A DNA stretch of 64,000 nucleotides from Dryocosmus kuriphilus (lineage: Eukaryota > Arthropoda > Insecta > Hymenoptera > Cynipidae). Every line of letters begins with the position of its first letter. The first letter of the stretch is position 1. The translations under genes were made by a program, and so were the position numbers. The stretch is from assembly GCA_038277395.1 (NCBI GenBank), contig CM076193.1, positions 93,945,583-94,009,582 of the forward strand, read 5' to 3'. Positions 20,980-33,720 of the stretch are shown here, piece after piece. Under the pieces are notes generated by a model, which saw only the letters and a program-made list of their open reading frames with translations, was not told the DNA's origin and searched no databases.

Positions 20980-22299
20980 GACTGCTTCGTTAAAAAAAAA
21001 AACTACAAATTAAAAACACACAACAATCTAAGACACATAATTAATGTAAGAGTATTGAAGAACACATAAATCAATCGATATGATTAGAAAAAGAAAGACA
21101 AACAAATATTTACAAGGTGAATAAGAAGAACATCTAAATGAACAAGTTAAATCAGTAACGTTAGCATTCATCTAAACGTCAGGGGGAGGAAATAACTTTA
21201 GATCAATGAACAAAAGAACACAATGTATGAATAAGCCTACAGATGTAGCAAATAATAACGGAAACCAAATGCTCGTTATAGCTGGTATGTGTCGCTAAAG
21301 CAAGTCTTCTAATCGTTAGACAGAAAACAAAAACAAATGAAGTTTCGAAAACAAAAGAATTACTACATACTGCCAGTTACCAAACAGTATCATTAATTCA
21401 TGTATTATAATGGTTACATAGAAAAAAAGCAAATGTAGTTTATGAAATAAAAGAGTAACGTCAAACGCACCACATGTATTCTCTTCAGTCTTTGCAGGAT
21501 ATTACAAAATAACATACCCAATGAGCTTGAGGACGTCTTTACAACATCTGAGAGATGTCTCATATCCTATGAAGACGACGTTGCATCTTGCGACACTGAC
21601 TGACTTCGTAAACATGTCTTAACGAAACGGGCGTAAGACGTACCGTTCAGATGTTATTGAAGACGTTCTCAAATGCTTGTTATTCCATGGAAACTTATAC
21701 AATAAATATAATTAGAACAAATGAGCATATTTGTAAACCTTGAGAGCTTTATACACTGTCATTTTTGTACTTATACAGGAACAAAACTCTCTTAAGAGCA
21801 CTGGACCAGTTAGGCACACTATTCGAGCTTAGAAAAAAAGGCTGGGATAGTAGGACTAGTACTATTTGATTATTTTGCCGGGAAAGAGGTACATTATTTT
21901 TGAGACAGGTAAAGTGGTATATATATTTTCTCTCTGTCTAATAAATAATTCACCTTTTTCCCCGGAAAAATATTGAAATAGCGCCAGTTCTGTTATCCCA
22001 GTCTACATCCTAAGCTTCCAAATAACTAGAAAATACAATATTAGAATGAGATTTCATTAAATAGTACATTGCGTAACGAGGAGCGAAAGTTAACGATTTC
22101 ACGAGTGAAATACAATTTTTCATAACAAACTTATCGAAAACGTAGCGAAAACACATTTGCAGTCAGTTGATCGTACTTTCGATCCTAAGATCAAAAATGC
22201 AACTTTCGATCCGCTAATTAAGGAGGCATTTCAAGTCGCATTTGCGATAAATCTGTTATGAAAAATTGTAGTGCTCTTCAATTTCCTATATTAGAAGTA
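20980..22299. other. Unassigned AT-rich sequence
   Basis: No gene recognised. A stretch around 21530-21680 has repeated GACGTC/ACGTCT-like words of no clear meaning. The remainder is low-complexity and noncoding. Confidence 0.5.
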
Positions 22300-22435
22300 A
22301 GGGAGCATTCATAAACTGCGTAGACAGTTTTTCTTTTGCTTATAACGTTCTGTCTTTTTTAGCTTCACGGCAATTTTATTTTCGCCTTTATTTAAACATA
22401 AGAAGAACTGTCTGCGTAGTTTATGGACGCTCCCT
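22300..22435. mobile_element. 136 bp foldback MITE
   Basis: The left arm begins AGGGAGCATTCATAAACTGCG at 22300. The right arm, read on the minus strand from 22435, begins AGGGAGCGTCCATAAACTACG, and the match extends about 36 bp. No ORF. A short non-autonomous DNA element. Confidence 0.7.
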
Positions 22436-22439
22436 AAAC

Positions 22440-22658
22440 AAACTTATGTTAGCGATTTTTGGTGCATTTTGAAAACGAATAGTACGCTAAATAAATAATG
22501 AGCGGTGCATGAGTGAATAACTAAACAGTTTGGCCTTATGTGAAAAGAAGTTTTATGAAAAATATGATTAATTACAAACTTATGTTAGCGATTTTTGGTC
22601 CATTTTGAAAGCGAATTGTACGTCAAATAAATATTGAGCGACGCATGAGTGAATAACG
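22440..22658 (+). repeat. Two ~85 bp direct repeats
   Basis: AAACTTATGTTAGCGATTTT starts near 22440 and again near 22574. Both continue to GCATGAGTGAATAAC with a few substitutions. Period about 134 bp. Noncoding. Confidence 0.7.
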
Positions 22659-22817
22659 CGTGTTTATATGTTACGAACGACAGAAACGATGGGCGAGAGC
22701 GATCGGTTATATCTATATAGCCCTTAAGGACATGTGATACTTTATCATTTGAGCAATACAGTTTCTACATATAATAGGTTTTTTTCATACAATTTTTAAC
22801 ATCTCAGAAAAATAAAA

Positions 22818-23433
22818 CAGCCACACAGAAAAAAGAAAGTGTCTTGGCCTGTAGAATAGACCAACATACCCTTATGTATTTAGGCCCACTGAACACGAAT
22901 CCGGAAGCAAAATCTTTCTATCACGTCAACTTCTTGAGAAAATTTAAGTTTTTGGAAATTTCGTTGAAACAAAGTAGGGCGCCATTCTGAAGTTCTAGAG
23001 ACTTCTAATAGGACTCAAATTATAGTTTGAACCATTTTCTTGAAGACAGGTTCATCTAAAAAATGTTTCCGTCGACTGTCTTCAGCGGTAATAGGTTTTA
23101 GCGACGCGCGCTCGCTCATCACTCATCGCTTGGCCGCTCGGGTAGCGAGCAGGCGCGCGCGCGCAGCAAGAACCCATTACTGCTCAAGATAGGCAACCGA
23201 AATATTTTTTAGATATAATTGTACCTTAAAGACAAAGGTTCAAAATGTAATTTACGCGCTATTAGAAATCTCTAGAATTTCAGGATTGCGCCTTACGTTG
23301 TTTTACAAAAATTTCCAATAATGTCGATTTTTTCAAAATTTCGCTTTCGGATTCGTTTTCAGCGGACTAAAATACATGAGAGTATGTTGGTCTAGTCTGC
23401 AAGCAAAGACACTTTCTTTTTTTTGTGTGGCTG
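22818..23433. mobile_element. 616 bp foldback element with ~270 bp arms
   Basis: The left end CAGCCACACA at 22818 and the right end (same sequence on the minus strand, ending 23433) open inverted arms that can be followed almost to the centre: GACCAACATAC, AACGAATCCG, AATTTCTAGAG-like and TCTAAAAAAT blocks occur in mirrored order. The centre, 23100-23170, is GC rich with CGCGCGCGCGC. No ORF. The arms have diverged by substitution. Confidence 0.75.
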
Positions 23434-23579
23434 TGTATTGTTCACAGACGTAATGAACATAAAGACGGACGTCTGCGAGCAATTATTTTGTTGAAAAATT
23501 AAAAATGGTAGGAAAAATCTGTAAGAACTGAATTGCTCATATGTTAAAGTGTCACATGCCCTTAAAATGCTTACATTTA

Positions 23580-23802
23580 CTAAAATTCTTCATCCTCTTC
23601 GTTGCTGGAAACGGGTGCATCCTCAGAAGACTGTTTGTTGAGAATTTCCTGCAGTTCCCGGATTTGTTTGTGAATGTCTTTGGCGATCGATGGCTCAGTC
23701 TCTTCAGTTCGAGACTTCAAATGCTTCTTCCGGAATCTTTGTTTTGTACTTGTCAGTACGTCAAGCATCACTTCTTTAAATTCTTTCTTGTTTTCAGGAT
23801 CT
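23580..23802 (-). CDS. Probable terminal exon of an unknown spliced gene
   Basis: Reading leftward, a typical acceptor (TATAATTTGTTTTAG) is followed at 23802 by a charged, helical coding stretch ending TAA at 23580. It contains FKEVMLDVLTSTKQRFRKKH, then a Glu/Asp-rich tail (SSNEEDEEF). Its start and tail resemble the last exon of the spliced gene at 54.8-56.5 kb (YKTEMREVLRITKQRY, then an acidic end). I therefore infer a paralogous last exon. No upstream exon is seen between 23.8 and 27 kb, so it may be an orphan or gene fragment. Confidence 0.4.
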
Positions 23803-23879
23803 CTAAAACAAATTATAAATAAAAGACTAACCAAAATGTCTTGCCGTGCATCTGCATCAACCTACAAATTTAAATAGAA

Positions 23880-26800
23880 CAATTGCTAAATAATATTAAC
23901 AAATTTTTTTAATATTTAAAATTTACAGATATAACTTCTATTGAGGTGAAAAAGATAATAATCTGCATATATTTTAACAAGATTTTGGAAATTCTTAGTT
24001 TTTATCATGGTCTAATGTTTTGTCATGCTACGTCAGGTAGGAGCTATTTCGGTTTAAAATTCATAATTATCACAAATTCGTTACACTGCTAGTTTTATAT
24101 TTCCATACTCTTTAGGATTGGATCTAATTATAAACAAATATTTTTGGTAATCTTCAAAGTTTTTATTTCTCGAAATTTTTTTGTCTAAAATGGTCAACCT
24201 TTTGGCAATCACCCAGATATATGTCCTTAAACCTTCGACTTTACGGTTTAAACTAAAAAAAGTAAAAAATTTTGTTCTTAAAAAATAGAAGTTCGAATTG
24301 AACTCAGTTTGACTTCAAATATATTTTGATTTAAATTTTTATGTTTCAAAATTATGTAATTTCAGATTGGATCCATGTCAGTCTTGTTTTTAAAATTTTT
24401 TAAATTAAAATTTTTAGTGAAATATTTTCCAAATAATAGGAATAATGAAATATCAATATTTTTCCTTTTTGCATTTAACTTCACTTGATAAAAAAATACA
24501 ATTTTTGCAACCCGATGAAAAAGTTATCCAAAAATGCTTTATTATCTAAAAAATATTTGTCTGCTATTAATCAAGTGTGTTACAGGTTGGAAGTAAATAT
24601 TTTTGTTGATATTTGTTTCATGTATTATTTATTATTTTTTAATTTTATTTGGCGAAAAACTTAAATTGCAAGTTTATTTATTTTTCAAGGTTATTAATCA
24701 CTGAGTCAGTAATAAGATTGAAGTCTCAATTAATTTTTCTTAACCCTTATTCATTTTGGAAAATTATTGTTTTTGGTCATATTCAGTGCTACGACTCTAT
24801 GAGAAAATAAGCGATTTGATACTTTCTGCAAACAAATGAAAAATTAAATTTCTTTTTTCACATAAATAATTTTCAAAATCACACTAATTATAAGTTTTTT
24901 CGTAAACAGTACTTTTTGGAGTAAGAAAATAATATATACAAATAAAATTGAGTAGATTAATGTTGATAAACTGAGAAAAAAAATAGAAAATGAGCATGGG
25001 AGATTTGTCGAAATTTAACTTCACCCACAAAATTCGGATGAGATACTAATTTTACATAAACGTGTGAAGTTTCAGTCAGTTTAATCAATTTTAAGCCAAA
25101 TACTACAATTTATTATAAAATTGAAATAAAATTATTGTACAGAATTTGTAAGGTAGAGAGCATATTTAAATACCAGCAGATAACATTTGAATTTTCCCTT
25201 TTCCTCAGTTTACGTTAAAAGTTGTATAAGCTTGAAATTAAAATTTTACGAAATTACTTCCAGGAAACATTCTATGTAAATTTCAATCTGAAAAATCCTA
25301 AAATATCATGCTCTGAATTATAGAGTACTAAACTGAATTTGTAATTATTGAGGATAAGTGTTAAAGAAAATAGCTTGAAATGAAAAGTCAAAACATAACG
25401 TGCTTTGTTTCTTCGGTTTAGAGTCAAGAAATTTTAAGTTCAACGTTTAAAAACAAATAATAGTTGAATTTTCAAAAAACGTATTAATTTTCGAACAAAA
25501 ATAGTTGAATTTTTAACTGTGAAATTACATTTATGACCGCAGATGTCCCGGATATTTTTCGAGATGCAAAAAATTCCCGGTTTTCCTGAGTGGCTAGACA
25601 CCCTGGAAATAACTTCCAGTAACATGAAATAAAAACTGTCGTAGTTGCGTAACGCAAATGAAATGACGCCATAAAGACAGGCCCGGCGTTATCTCATTTC
25701 TTCTTTACATATAAAAATATTAAAATCTGTCTTTAAAGGTGAAAAGATATTTTTTTACACAAGAATAAGAAAGAAAGACTCACCTCTGAAATTTCCAATC
25801 AATAAAAATGTAACATTTAAAGACACAATCTTCGAGTTTCAAGTACATTTTAAAGTTTTTCCTAACTGGCCTGTTTTTTTTTCATTCGACCTTCAATTTA
25901 AATTTCGATCTCTTTGCGTTCTGGATCACGAGAGAATGTCTGGAAGCTGAAACATTTACCAAATTTTTAAGAATCATGAAATTTTAGAGAATGGAATGTG
26001 GGTTTTCACATGGAATATGGTTGTATTGTGCAAAATGGGAAGTTCGCTGAAAAGAAAAGTGTTGCCTTGCTGCGAATGCGCAGCTGCATGCTAGTGGTGT
26101 CTCTCCAGTCCCTAATACCATAATCATTTCAGGTTGTAAAAAGTATTACTCTGATATTGCTTTCTCCTTCTAACCATTGGAACTCTTTCTCTATTTTCCC
26201 TCATTTCAACACTTTTCCATTATCATATTTTAGCACATATATTTTTACTTTTTTCGGAAAACTGTCTAGCAACCTAACCTTGGTTGGCTAACCTATGATG
26301 AGACGCGTCCGGCCAAGACGCACAAAAACACAATACACTAGGTGTGCACACTTTTGGTTATTAATTAATTAAGTAATTGTCTTACCTGGATCTTGCAGTC
26401 AAATCTATTAATTAGCTGAGTCACTCGTATATAAAACCACTGCCAAACACCGCCGAAACCGCATCGACACAGTACAAATTAAATGGACGCAATGGACGGC
26501 GATAACCTTGTGACGAATAGCGACATAGTGCAAGGCGCAAGCGCAAGCCCGCAAAATATAGATTACATACCATGTTCCGACTAAACGCTGCTTTATGACA
26601 GGCATATCGTTTCCACACCTACCTAGAATATCGTGCTGCTAATGGTCCTCTCACACCGATCGACGTGCTGGCAGAGGACAAACCATCGCGCACGCACGAC
26701 AGTCTTCTGCACATGAACACTGACCACGTGATGCTTTATCGCAGACACTCGGTCCGACGCCCGTCATTCCGATTATGGTCCAGGCACCGTTTGCTATCTG

Positions 26801-27590
26801 GGAGTAAGCCAGGTATTAAATAGTTATATAGAAAAAAAAATTAATATATTTTTTCAATTCATTTAAAAAATACACAGATATACTCAAATTTCAAATTACA
26901 TATATAAACTGCAAAATACGTGATCAATATACTAGCAGTGGGCAGTGCTGAAAAAACGAAGTTTATCTATTGAAAAATTTTCCAACAATGCATTAGTTTA
27001 TTAAATTTGTTTAAACAATATACAGATATTATCTAACTGCGAATCATCCTAGCAATAGACTATCCTTGAGATATTTGTAGTTGATTCTTTTGAAAAAACA
27101 AAACTCCTATATTTAAAAATGCTCAAATAATTAATTTTGTAACTAAATTTGTTTAAACAGTGAACAATTGATGCCTAAATATAAAGTAAAACAGCCTATT
27201 ATAAAGCCAACGAACGCGTCCTCAGTTTGTGGATAGAGAATCTCTGTACCGAGGGTTTCTGTTGAATACGGCTACAAAACTTTAATAGGCAGTCGCGGAT
27301 AATTGTCCAGAGATGGTCCCGAAGGAAAAACTGGGTTAGAAAAAAAACCCCAAGCTGAGACGTGAACAACCGGGCCGAACGCTGAATGGTAGCTGGGTGA
27401 GGTGTCTTAGAATGATGTCTCTAGGATACCTGTCGAACTCCTAGAGTGTACAGCCATACCCTTGCATGCGGATCTCTGCAAGGCATATGAACCCTTTCCT
27501 TAGCTGCTCGTGGAAACAGATATAACAATACCAAACCCAGTTGTAAATGCGGTTTAAAACGATCGAACGCAAAGGGTCCCCGACAATGGG
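23880..27590. other. Unassigned AT-rich sequence
   Basis: About 3.7 kb with no supportable gene. Short ORFs at 25440-25672 and 26408-26618 overlap in two frames and lack features of real proteins. 26041-26830 is less AT-rich and contains AACCTAACC words near 26270. Nothing else is recognised. Confidence 0.5.
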
Positions 27591-27599
27591 TCGGCGACC

Positions 27600-28975
27600 G
27601 GTGTCGATTGCCCAATAGTTCGGGAGGTTGGAAATAATTTGAATGGAAATGCGATAACGCACGGACGAGACAATGGCCGTTTTCAGTCGACGGTTCGACT
27701 CAGGGATGACCTACTTGAGTGTTACGATGCCAGTATTATCCCTGATAGCAGAGATTCTATGGCACTCTTACATGCTCTGTGGTGCCAGAAACACCCAGAG
27801 TTGTCCATAATACCAACTGCTGAAAGCATGCATCCTCTGAGACGATTGCGATTTCAGGACAAAAAGAAATATTAACATCCAGATTCTTCCTAAGCCCCAA
27901 GATCTGGCTGAAATGGATGCCGCTGTTCGTGATGATATATCGGAGGAGTCCTACCTCTGGACCATCGCTTGTTCAGCTTATGATGCGGCAAGAGGTTTGG
28001 CTGATTCAAATTGAAAGGTAAAATGGACAGTGACCTTCAGGCAGCACATTTTTGACAAAATGCGGGTGTTAACTGACGCATGGAGGAGAATAGTGAAGAG
28101 GGAGAGGCGGTTCGGGGAGAATCAACAGTTTCTCTCCAACCCAGCGCGTCTTTTCAGCGATCTTCCTGTTCTTGTAAAAAAGGCCCTCAATTCGGAGGAG
28201 ACCGAGACTTTTTAGAGGCAAATTTAAGAAGTGCGACACCCTTTAATAGAAGACGCGAAAAACATCATCCGCTTCAAGGAGTTGTGCGACAACCTCATAA
28301 GATCTGAAAAGGAATATCCACTAATTATTACCGATGAGGTGAGGAAGACTTTAAGGAACACGCAGATATTTTCCGCAGTCGGACCGTACGGTATCTTGAT
28401 ACCTTTTAGATCTTTAGTCCTTAAATTGGAAGAAGTTTTCTTCTACACACCAATATCTGGCCCAGATTTTTACTTCATTCTTAAATGTGAAAACGTCCAT
28501 CCCGGCATGGTTCGTAGAAGGATGAACGCTCCGAGGGAGATTGTAGAGTCTATTGTCGAGAACGAGACTTGCATGCTGTAATGCAGCAGTAAGCAGTAAT
28601 GCATGTAGAGTTGCATGCTCGAGACCTGACATCGTTCTCTTTAACTTCGAAAAACGAATGATGTTCGGGATAGTATTCTCGGCTCATGCGACAAGAATAT
28701 CGCTGCCAAGGAGAAGGAAAAGGAGCAAATATATCAAAACCTTATAATCGACCTGCCGCGACTGTGCCGGGAATATTTGATTAAGATAATTGTCCTTGTG
28801 ATCGGTGCTCTCGGAGATGCGAAGTGATCATTGGTTCGTAACCTCAAAGCTATGCTCGCGTGCCAAAAAGATGCCAAGGCACTTGGGAGATGGATGCAGA
28901 GAGCTTTCATTCTTGGGTCACACCGTTTTCTCAATACACACGAGGATTTCGTCTGCCCGTCATTGTAATTTCATC
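27600..28975 (+). pseudogene. Degraded LINE (R4/Dong-like impression)
   Basis: Several plus frames give LINE fragments in order. 27639-27875 has a Leu-rich N-terminal-like piece with LLHALWCQKHPEL. About 27880-28010 reads LWTIACSAYDAARGLAD. 28231-28400 contains YPLIITDEVRKTLRNTQ before VGPYGI, in the place of the PGPDGI entry motif of LINE reverse transcriptases. 28620-28975 has RPDIVLF and later LVIGALGDAK and LGSHRFLNTHEDF, as at the C-terminus of such proteins. The catalytic middle is missing and stops and frameshifts abound. Confidence 0.45.
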
Positions 28976-28979
28976 ATTC

Positions 28980-30145
28980 CCAGTGGCCATTCATCTCACG
29001 GTCGTGATACGTGGCCAAAGGTATAATTGAACACGATACCACTGGGAGCGAGTGTCATTTTCCTGGATGGCACTCGTCCCCATGGAGACTCTGCGGTGAG
29101 CAGAGTCAATTATATAAATATTAGAGTGTCCTAAAATGATCGATTTTCGAGTTTTTAATATTTAAGATGAAAAACTTGTTTTTTATGGCGCAAAAATGAT
29201 TTCCATTTTTAAAAATAATTAAAAAATAATATTTAGATATGACACCAAGCTCTCAAAGCTTTCAGTTAGCAAATTGATCGGAGTTGATAAAATCGTCAAG
29301 TTTCCAAGGAAACGTTAACTTTTCCAGGGCACCTTTCTTACAGTAAGCGGATTATAAGATAGTGGGCGAGGTACTTAGCTCTAAATTTTACTGCCCACGA
29401 CTCAAGTTAGTGGTACTGACAATCAGAATTTGAATTTGACGCTTAAAGAAGAATTCATAAACAGTAGAGTTTATGCCTAAATGGTCCAAATGATCTCGTA
29501 AAATCTTCAGGCCGGGTAACACGCCCGTCATTAATAAAGTTATTTATGGACTAACATTGTCGCTTACAGATAAATTTCTTCTGGTTTTGGCTAGTAATCC
29601 TACTGATATTAAAATTTAAAATATAGGATTTTCAAAGGGTCGCTTCCTGAATCAGCTTCCAACGACTGTTGTAATTTTCAGTGAGAACAAACGATATTTA
29701 AAGCCTGAAATTATTAGGCTCATGAAAACCATGGTTTTAAGCAAAAACCGCAATTTTTTCGGCTTAAAAAACAATGATAATAATATGATTTTTTGACACT
29801 TTTATTTGAAAAAACACTGTCTTCGTTACTCAGTAATAAGTTTCCAAAATTTCGTTATATTCCTTGAATAATTTATGTGTTAAATTTTAGCATAAAGAAA
29901 AATGAACTTTTCTCTATGTTAATGTCGATAAGAAATTAATAACCCTGGCATCATAGGTATCTAAATATTATTTTAAAATTATTTTAAAAAATGATAATTC
30001 ATTTTTTCGCTATGAATAACAAGTTTTTAGTCTTAAATATTAAAAAATCGAAAGTTGGGTCAGTTAGACTGTTTGGTGAATCATTTCTATATAATGAATC
30101 TTTCAAGACTATAACAACGTCACGAACCTTTAAACTAAATGACTC
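28980..30145. other. Unassigned AT-rich sequence
   Basis: No gene or repeat recognised in about 1.1 kb. The short ORF at 29991-30200 runs into the foldback element and is not supported. Confidence 0.5.
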
Positions 30146-30642
30146 CCCTAGCGGACCGCGTGGATGCAATGGACAATGGTTACGCTACAGCGAAAAGTAA
30201 ACCTAAAGTAGCCTTAAAGTAATTTCGCAACATAATTAACAAAAGAAACAAAAGAAATATTTAAATTGTTTTAGTTATAATTCTATGTTAAAATTGACGT
30301 TAGAAAGTGTCGATTATATTGCAAAAATTTGATTTTTCAGTCGTAGAGGTTAAACAAAATTTTGAAGCATGCGTCTGGGATGCGGCAGCCCGATGTACAA
30401 TATTACATGCCCGGCTGCCGCATCCCAGGCGCATCCTTCAAAATGTTCTTTAACTTCTACCGCTGAAAAATCAAATTTTTGCATTTACATCATTTTCTAA
30501 CGTCAATTTTAACGCAGAATTACAATTACAATATTTCAAATATTTATTTTGTTGCATCTATTAGTTATACTACGAGGTTCCTTTAAGATTACTTTAGGGT
30601 TGCTGCGTAATGTAACCATTGGTTTCACGCAGTCCGCTAGGG
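30146..30642. mobile_element. 497 bp near-palindromic foldback element
   Basis: Ends begin CCCTAGCGGAC on both strands. The two arms (about 240 bp each) match through GTTAAAATTGACGTTAGAAA and AAATTTGATTTTTCAG to the centre near 30402, where GGGATGCGGCAGCC faces GGCTGCCGCATCCC across about 20 bp. No ORF. It would fold into one long hairpin. Confidence 0.8.
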
Positions 30643-30649
30643 TGCAGGT

Positions 30650-31960
30650 ATGCTCGAACTAATTACGGCAGAAGGGCGCATTTCTGCTTTGGAATACTCC
30701 CCCCGCCCCCACCCCCTCTCTGAACCAATAATTTCATTTTAAAAATTGAAAATATGAAGATTTACATTTGAACAACTTCGTTTAAGCTTCAGTACCTAAG
30801 AGTAATGAGTCTGTAAAGAAACTTGAACGTAGTAAGTCAAGTCGTGTACATGTTTGCATCGATGTTCGTGGTTTTTTAGTAAGCATGTTCCTAAATTTTT
30901 TAATCAGTGGTATTTTGTTGCTTATTGTGAATATTAAATTGGACAGAAGGAAAAAAATAAGCAGAGAAAGCTGCTGATTTTGGATGAAGTGCACCGCGGG
31001 ATTCTCAACAAAACTCAGATTCCAGAAAAGTTCAAAATTCCAAAATTTACCTATCTATAATCACCTCTGGCAATATAACATCAATTCTATCTGTACATTT
31101 AATAATTATACATAACTGCAGTAACTTTACCCGAGTAACAAAAAAATGTACATAATAAAACTGTTGAAATTGAAGCGTAATTAAACTACGATAATTAAGC
31201 ATTTTCGGCCACTTTTATTGACACTTTGATAACACGAATTTTTTTAACATGAACTTCCAAATTTCAGGCGGATGTGACAACGTTTGCCTGTTTTTCTATG
31301 TAAATCGACTTTAGCGGAAAAACGTCCGGAATTGACATTGGCCATCCTTTATCGTCAATATCGGCCTGCTAGTTCGATTGTGTATATCGCTGGCGCTAGT
31401 GTCGCTATACTACGTAGATACATCACGCACGTTGACGCCTCAATCACGTTGACAACTGTAATATAGGTATCAGATATACGTTCTCACCTCAATTATGAGG
31501 CAACGCTGCGAGTACGTTCAGGTAATGGGCAGGCGCCTTCCGCCGACCGACAGAGGCCAATACATCGCTTGCTAATATACATAAGTTCTAAATTCTGCTT
31601 GCTAGGTTGTGGTGTTTCAATGAACCAAGGTTTGTTCATTATATGAATGACTATGTAGAATTTATCAACTTTAGAATATTTGGAAGAAATAATACAAAAA
31701 GTAGAGAGACTATAAGTAAATGAAAAATGAAATCCTACAATTATATGCAACCAAATATATGAATAAAAAATCTGATTCTCATCGCGCGTTTCGCGCGAAG
31801 TATGAGCGCGCCTAGGGCGCGCGTCTGTTGGCACTCGCGCTCGATAAGTTGTTTACCTCGCGCTACGCTCTCGGTGTTTATGGATCGTATAACCCTTTAA
31901 ATTAAAAATTACAAAAGAAATTATTTTACTTTACCTTCATACGGGCGCGTCCCCTTACAT
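30650..31960. other. Unassigned sequence left of the piggyBac relic
   Basis: Noncoding. Poly-C-rich at 30700-30720. GC-rich CGCGCG words at 31780-31850 echo the ACTCGCGCTTCGCGCTCG words at 48858-48880 beyond the other piggyBac end, which may be element-terminal or flanking repeat sequence. Confidence 0.4.
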
Positions 31961-32265
31961 GACGTAGGTGGGCGCGTGGCGGTAATCTATCGCTCTCACC
32001 TTTTTCAGTCCTTTCGATCAAACGTATCAACGAAAATGGTGGAATTTGGGTCAATAAAATCATAAACAGCAATCACACATGTTTGAACAAAGAAATGAGA
32101 ATGTATTTAAACTTGAACGGCTCACAAGGCTTTTTAAAACAAAACTAGTCTGAAAATAGAGGCCGAACTCACGAAGTTATTGCAAAGATCACATTGGAAA
32201 AACATTACGTTTAACATAGGTTGAATAACATAGGTAGGAACAACATAGGTGAATCAATCTCCTCC

Positions 32266-32712
32266 TCAATCAGTCCTCATCTTCTGTGTCAATTCGTCGT
32301 CATTGTGACAATTGTCACAAGTATGCACCGAATGCTTCTGACAAATGCTATGCATGCATGAGTTATATGTTAGTCGCGTTATATTATTTTTTGTTTCGAA
32401 CCGCAAATGTAGAAGAATCGGCGATTCTGTGAAACGACTGGTGCTTCTCTGGTGGAAACGTCTTCTCGGTAGGTGCCCAGAAAACAATGCAAGTCTTTCG
32501 GTAGCCTCTGGAGTTTTTCTCTTTCTCTCAAGTGTTCTTTCATCACTTCCATGGACAAACCATGAAGATATTCACGCCTCGCAAACTTTTCCATGAAATT
32601 ATTCATCTGGTAAATTCTCATGAAGTTTATCCCAGCAATATCGAGGATTCGAAATAAAATTGTGAGCGACTATCGTTTCGTTCTTCTTGACGTAGAAATT
32701 CTTGAACACATA
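32266..32712 (-). pseudogene. piggyBac transposase, C-terminal part
   Basis: Starting at the Polinton junction, the minus strand reads a TSRRTKR-stop-SLTIL segment (a TAG in the usual Trp place), ILDIAGINFMRIYQMNN, then a helical region. After a frameshift near 32400 comes the Cys/His domain (YICGSKQ, NSCMHSICQKHS, CDNC) that binds DNA ends in piggyBac proteins. It ends TGA at 32266. At least one nonsense and one frameshift are present. Confidence 0.75.
32707..32712. repeat. Polinton target-site duplication, left copy (CACATA)
   Basis: Directly precedes AGTAGA, the start of the left inverted repeat. Right copy CACATG at 46997-47002, five of six bases equal. Six bases is the Polinton norm. 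Confidence 0.8.
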
Positions 32713-32803
32713 AGTAGATGAGCAAGGAGCGTTCTAAATACAGATTCCTGTTACCGACAGTTACCGACATCGAGAGCTAAAGTGGTTCATGTCCGCGCTA
32801 AGC

Positions 32804-32919
32804 TTCTAGAATGTTCGATGTGACATAATAAATTATAGTGCGTAATCAAATTGGCGAAAACAATTTCCCTTGCCCCCATACACCCCTTCTTTCTCCTATG
32901 GTAAGCTTCTAGAATGTTC
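32804..32919. promoter_or_regulatory. Paired heat-shock-element-like sites, left repeat
   Basis: TTCTAGAATGTTC at 32804-32816 and again at 32907-32919 fits TTCnnGAAnnTTC, the binding pattern of heat-shock factor trimers. Both lie within AGCTTCTAGAATGTTC and are 103 bp apart. The right repeat has the same pair at the same spacing. Function is inferred. Confidence 0.5.
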
Positions 32920-33057
32920 TCGATGACTTGAGTAATTATAATGCGCAATTGCGAGTTTTATCAATAAAAATCATTGAAAAATGTGACATCAGCTTCCTGT
33001 CGGTAAATATCAAAGGGATAACTGATAAGGAATTTGTTATTGAAAACATCAGATAAA

Positions 33058-33186
33058 TGAGGTCGGATGAGTGGCGTATAATGGTGGAATGTTTAAACAA
33101 TACATTTAAAGATAAGAGTAAAGACTGTTCGACCTATACCCAACGTTTTTATAAATATGACTTCAGCTTCCTGTCGGCAAAATAGC
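33058..33186 (+). CDS. Short ORF inside the left inverted repeat
   Basis: ATG at 33058, 42 codons, TAG at 33184-33186. The product starts MRSDEWRIMVECLNN. The mirrored copy in the right repeat (46434-46649, minus) is longer, 71 codons, because the stop is absent there. Both point inward. No domain is recognised; it may be chance or a minor Polinton protein. Confidence 0.25.
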
Positions 33187-33396
33187 AAAGGAAAAGCGCT
33201 AAGGAATTTGTTTTTATAGATAAGAGCAACGTATGCAGAATGTTTTTAATTGATATCACCATAAAGCTTTAATTCATCAGAGCCGGTTTTGGATACACTG
33301 GTATTAGTGCATGTCCGTGTGAGCTTGAATTGGTGTGAGTGTGTATATGTGTGAATCGAGTGGAGGGGATAAAAATAGGATGACGCCATTGTTATG

Positions 33397-33720
33397 GTAA
33401 GTCACTTCCGGTGATAAGAATGTTGTCTGATATCTCATAGTTTTCTTATCTTAACATAAACAATGGGTATCAAATTACATAAAACTCTGAGAAATTGCGC
33501 AAAAAATAGTATCAGGTTACATGCAATTCTTGAGAGATGACGTCATATTGCATATTTTCATGCAAGTTCAAACAGGTATGGTGAGTCACTTCCGTTGATG
33601 AAAATGTTGACGTCTGATATCTCATAGTTTTCTTATCTTAACATAAACAATGGATATCAAATTACAGAAAATGCTGAGAAATTGCATAAACAAGAGGATC
33701 AGGTTACATAGAATTCTTGA
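33397..33720 (+). repeat. Tandem ~181 bp duplication within the left repeat
   Basis: GTAAGTCACTTCCGGTGAT at about 33398 and GTGAGTCACTTCCGTTGAT at about 33579 start two similar units, each with TCTCATAGTTTTCTTATC and ending near a TGACGTCA site (33538, 33725). The mirrored pair is at about 45971-46320. Confidence 0.75.

Noticed and set aside
23100..23170. GC-rich patch as a tRNA or promoter island
   Set aside because: It is the centre of a foldback element; no cloverleaf or box A/B pattern found.
26268..26295. AACCTAACC words as an insect telomeric repeat
   Set aside because: Only two or three units and not tandem; such words are scattered in insect DNA.
26408..26618. Two overlapping minus ORFs with Cys and Arg rich products
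   Set aside because: Same stretch open in two frames, no motif, no start context; likely chance in GC-richer DNA.
27421..27662. Minus ORFs at the start of the decayed LINE
   Set aside because: They lie antisense to LINE-like sequence and show no domain.
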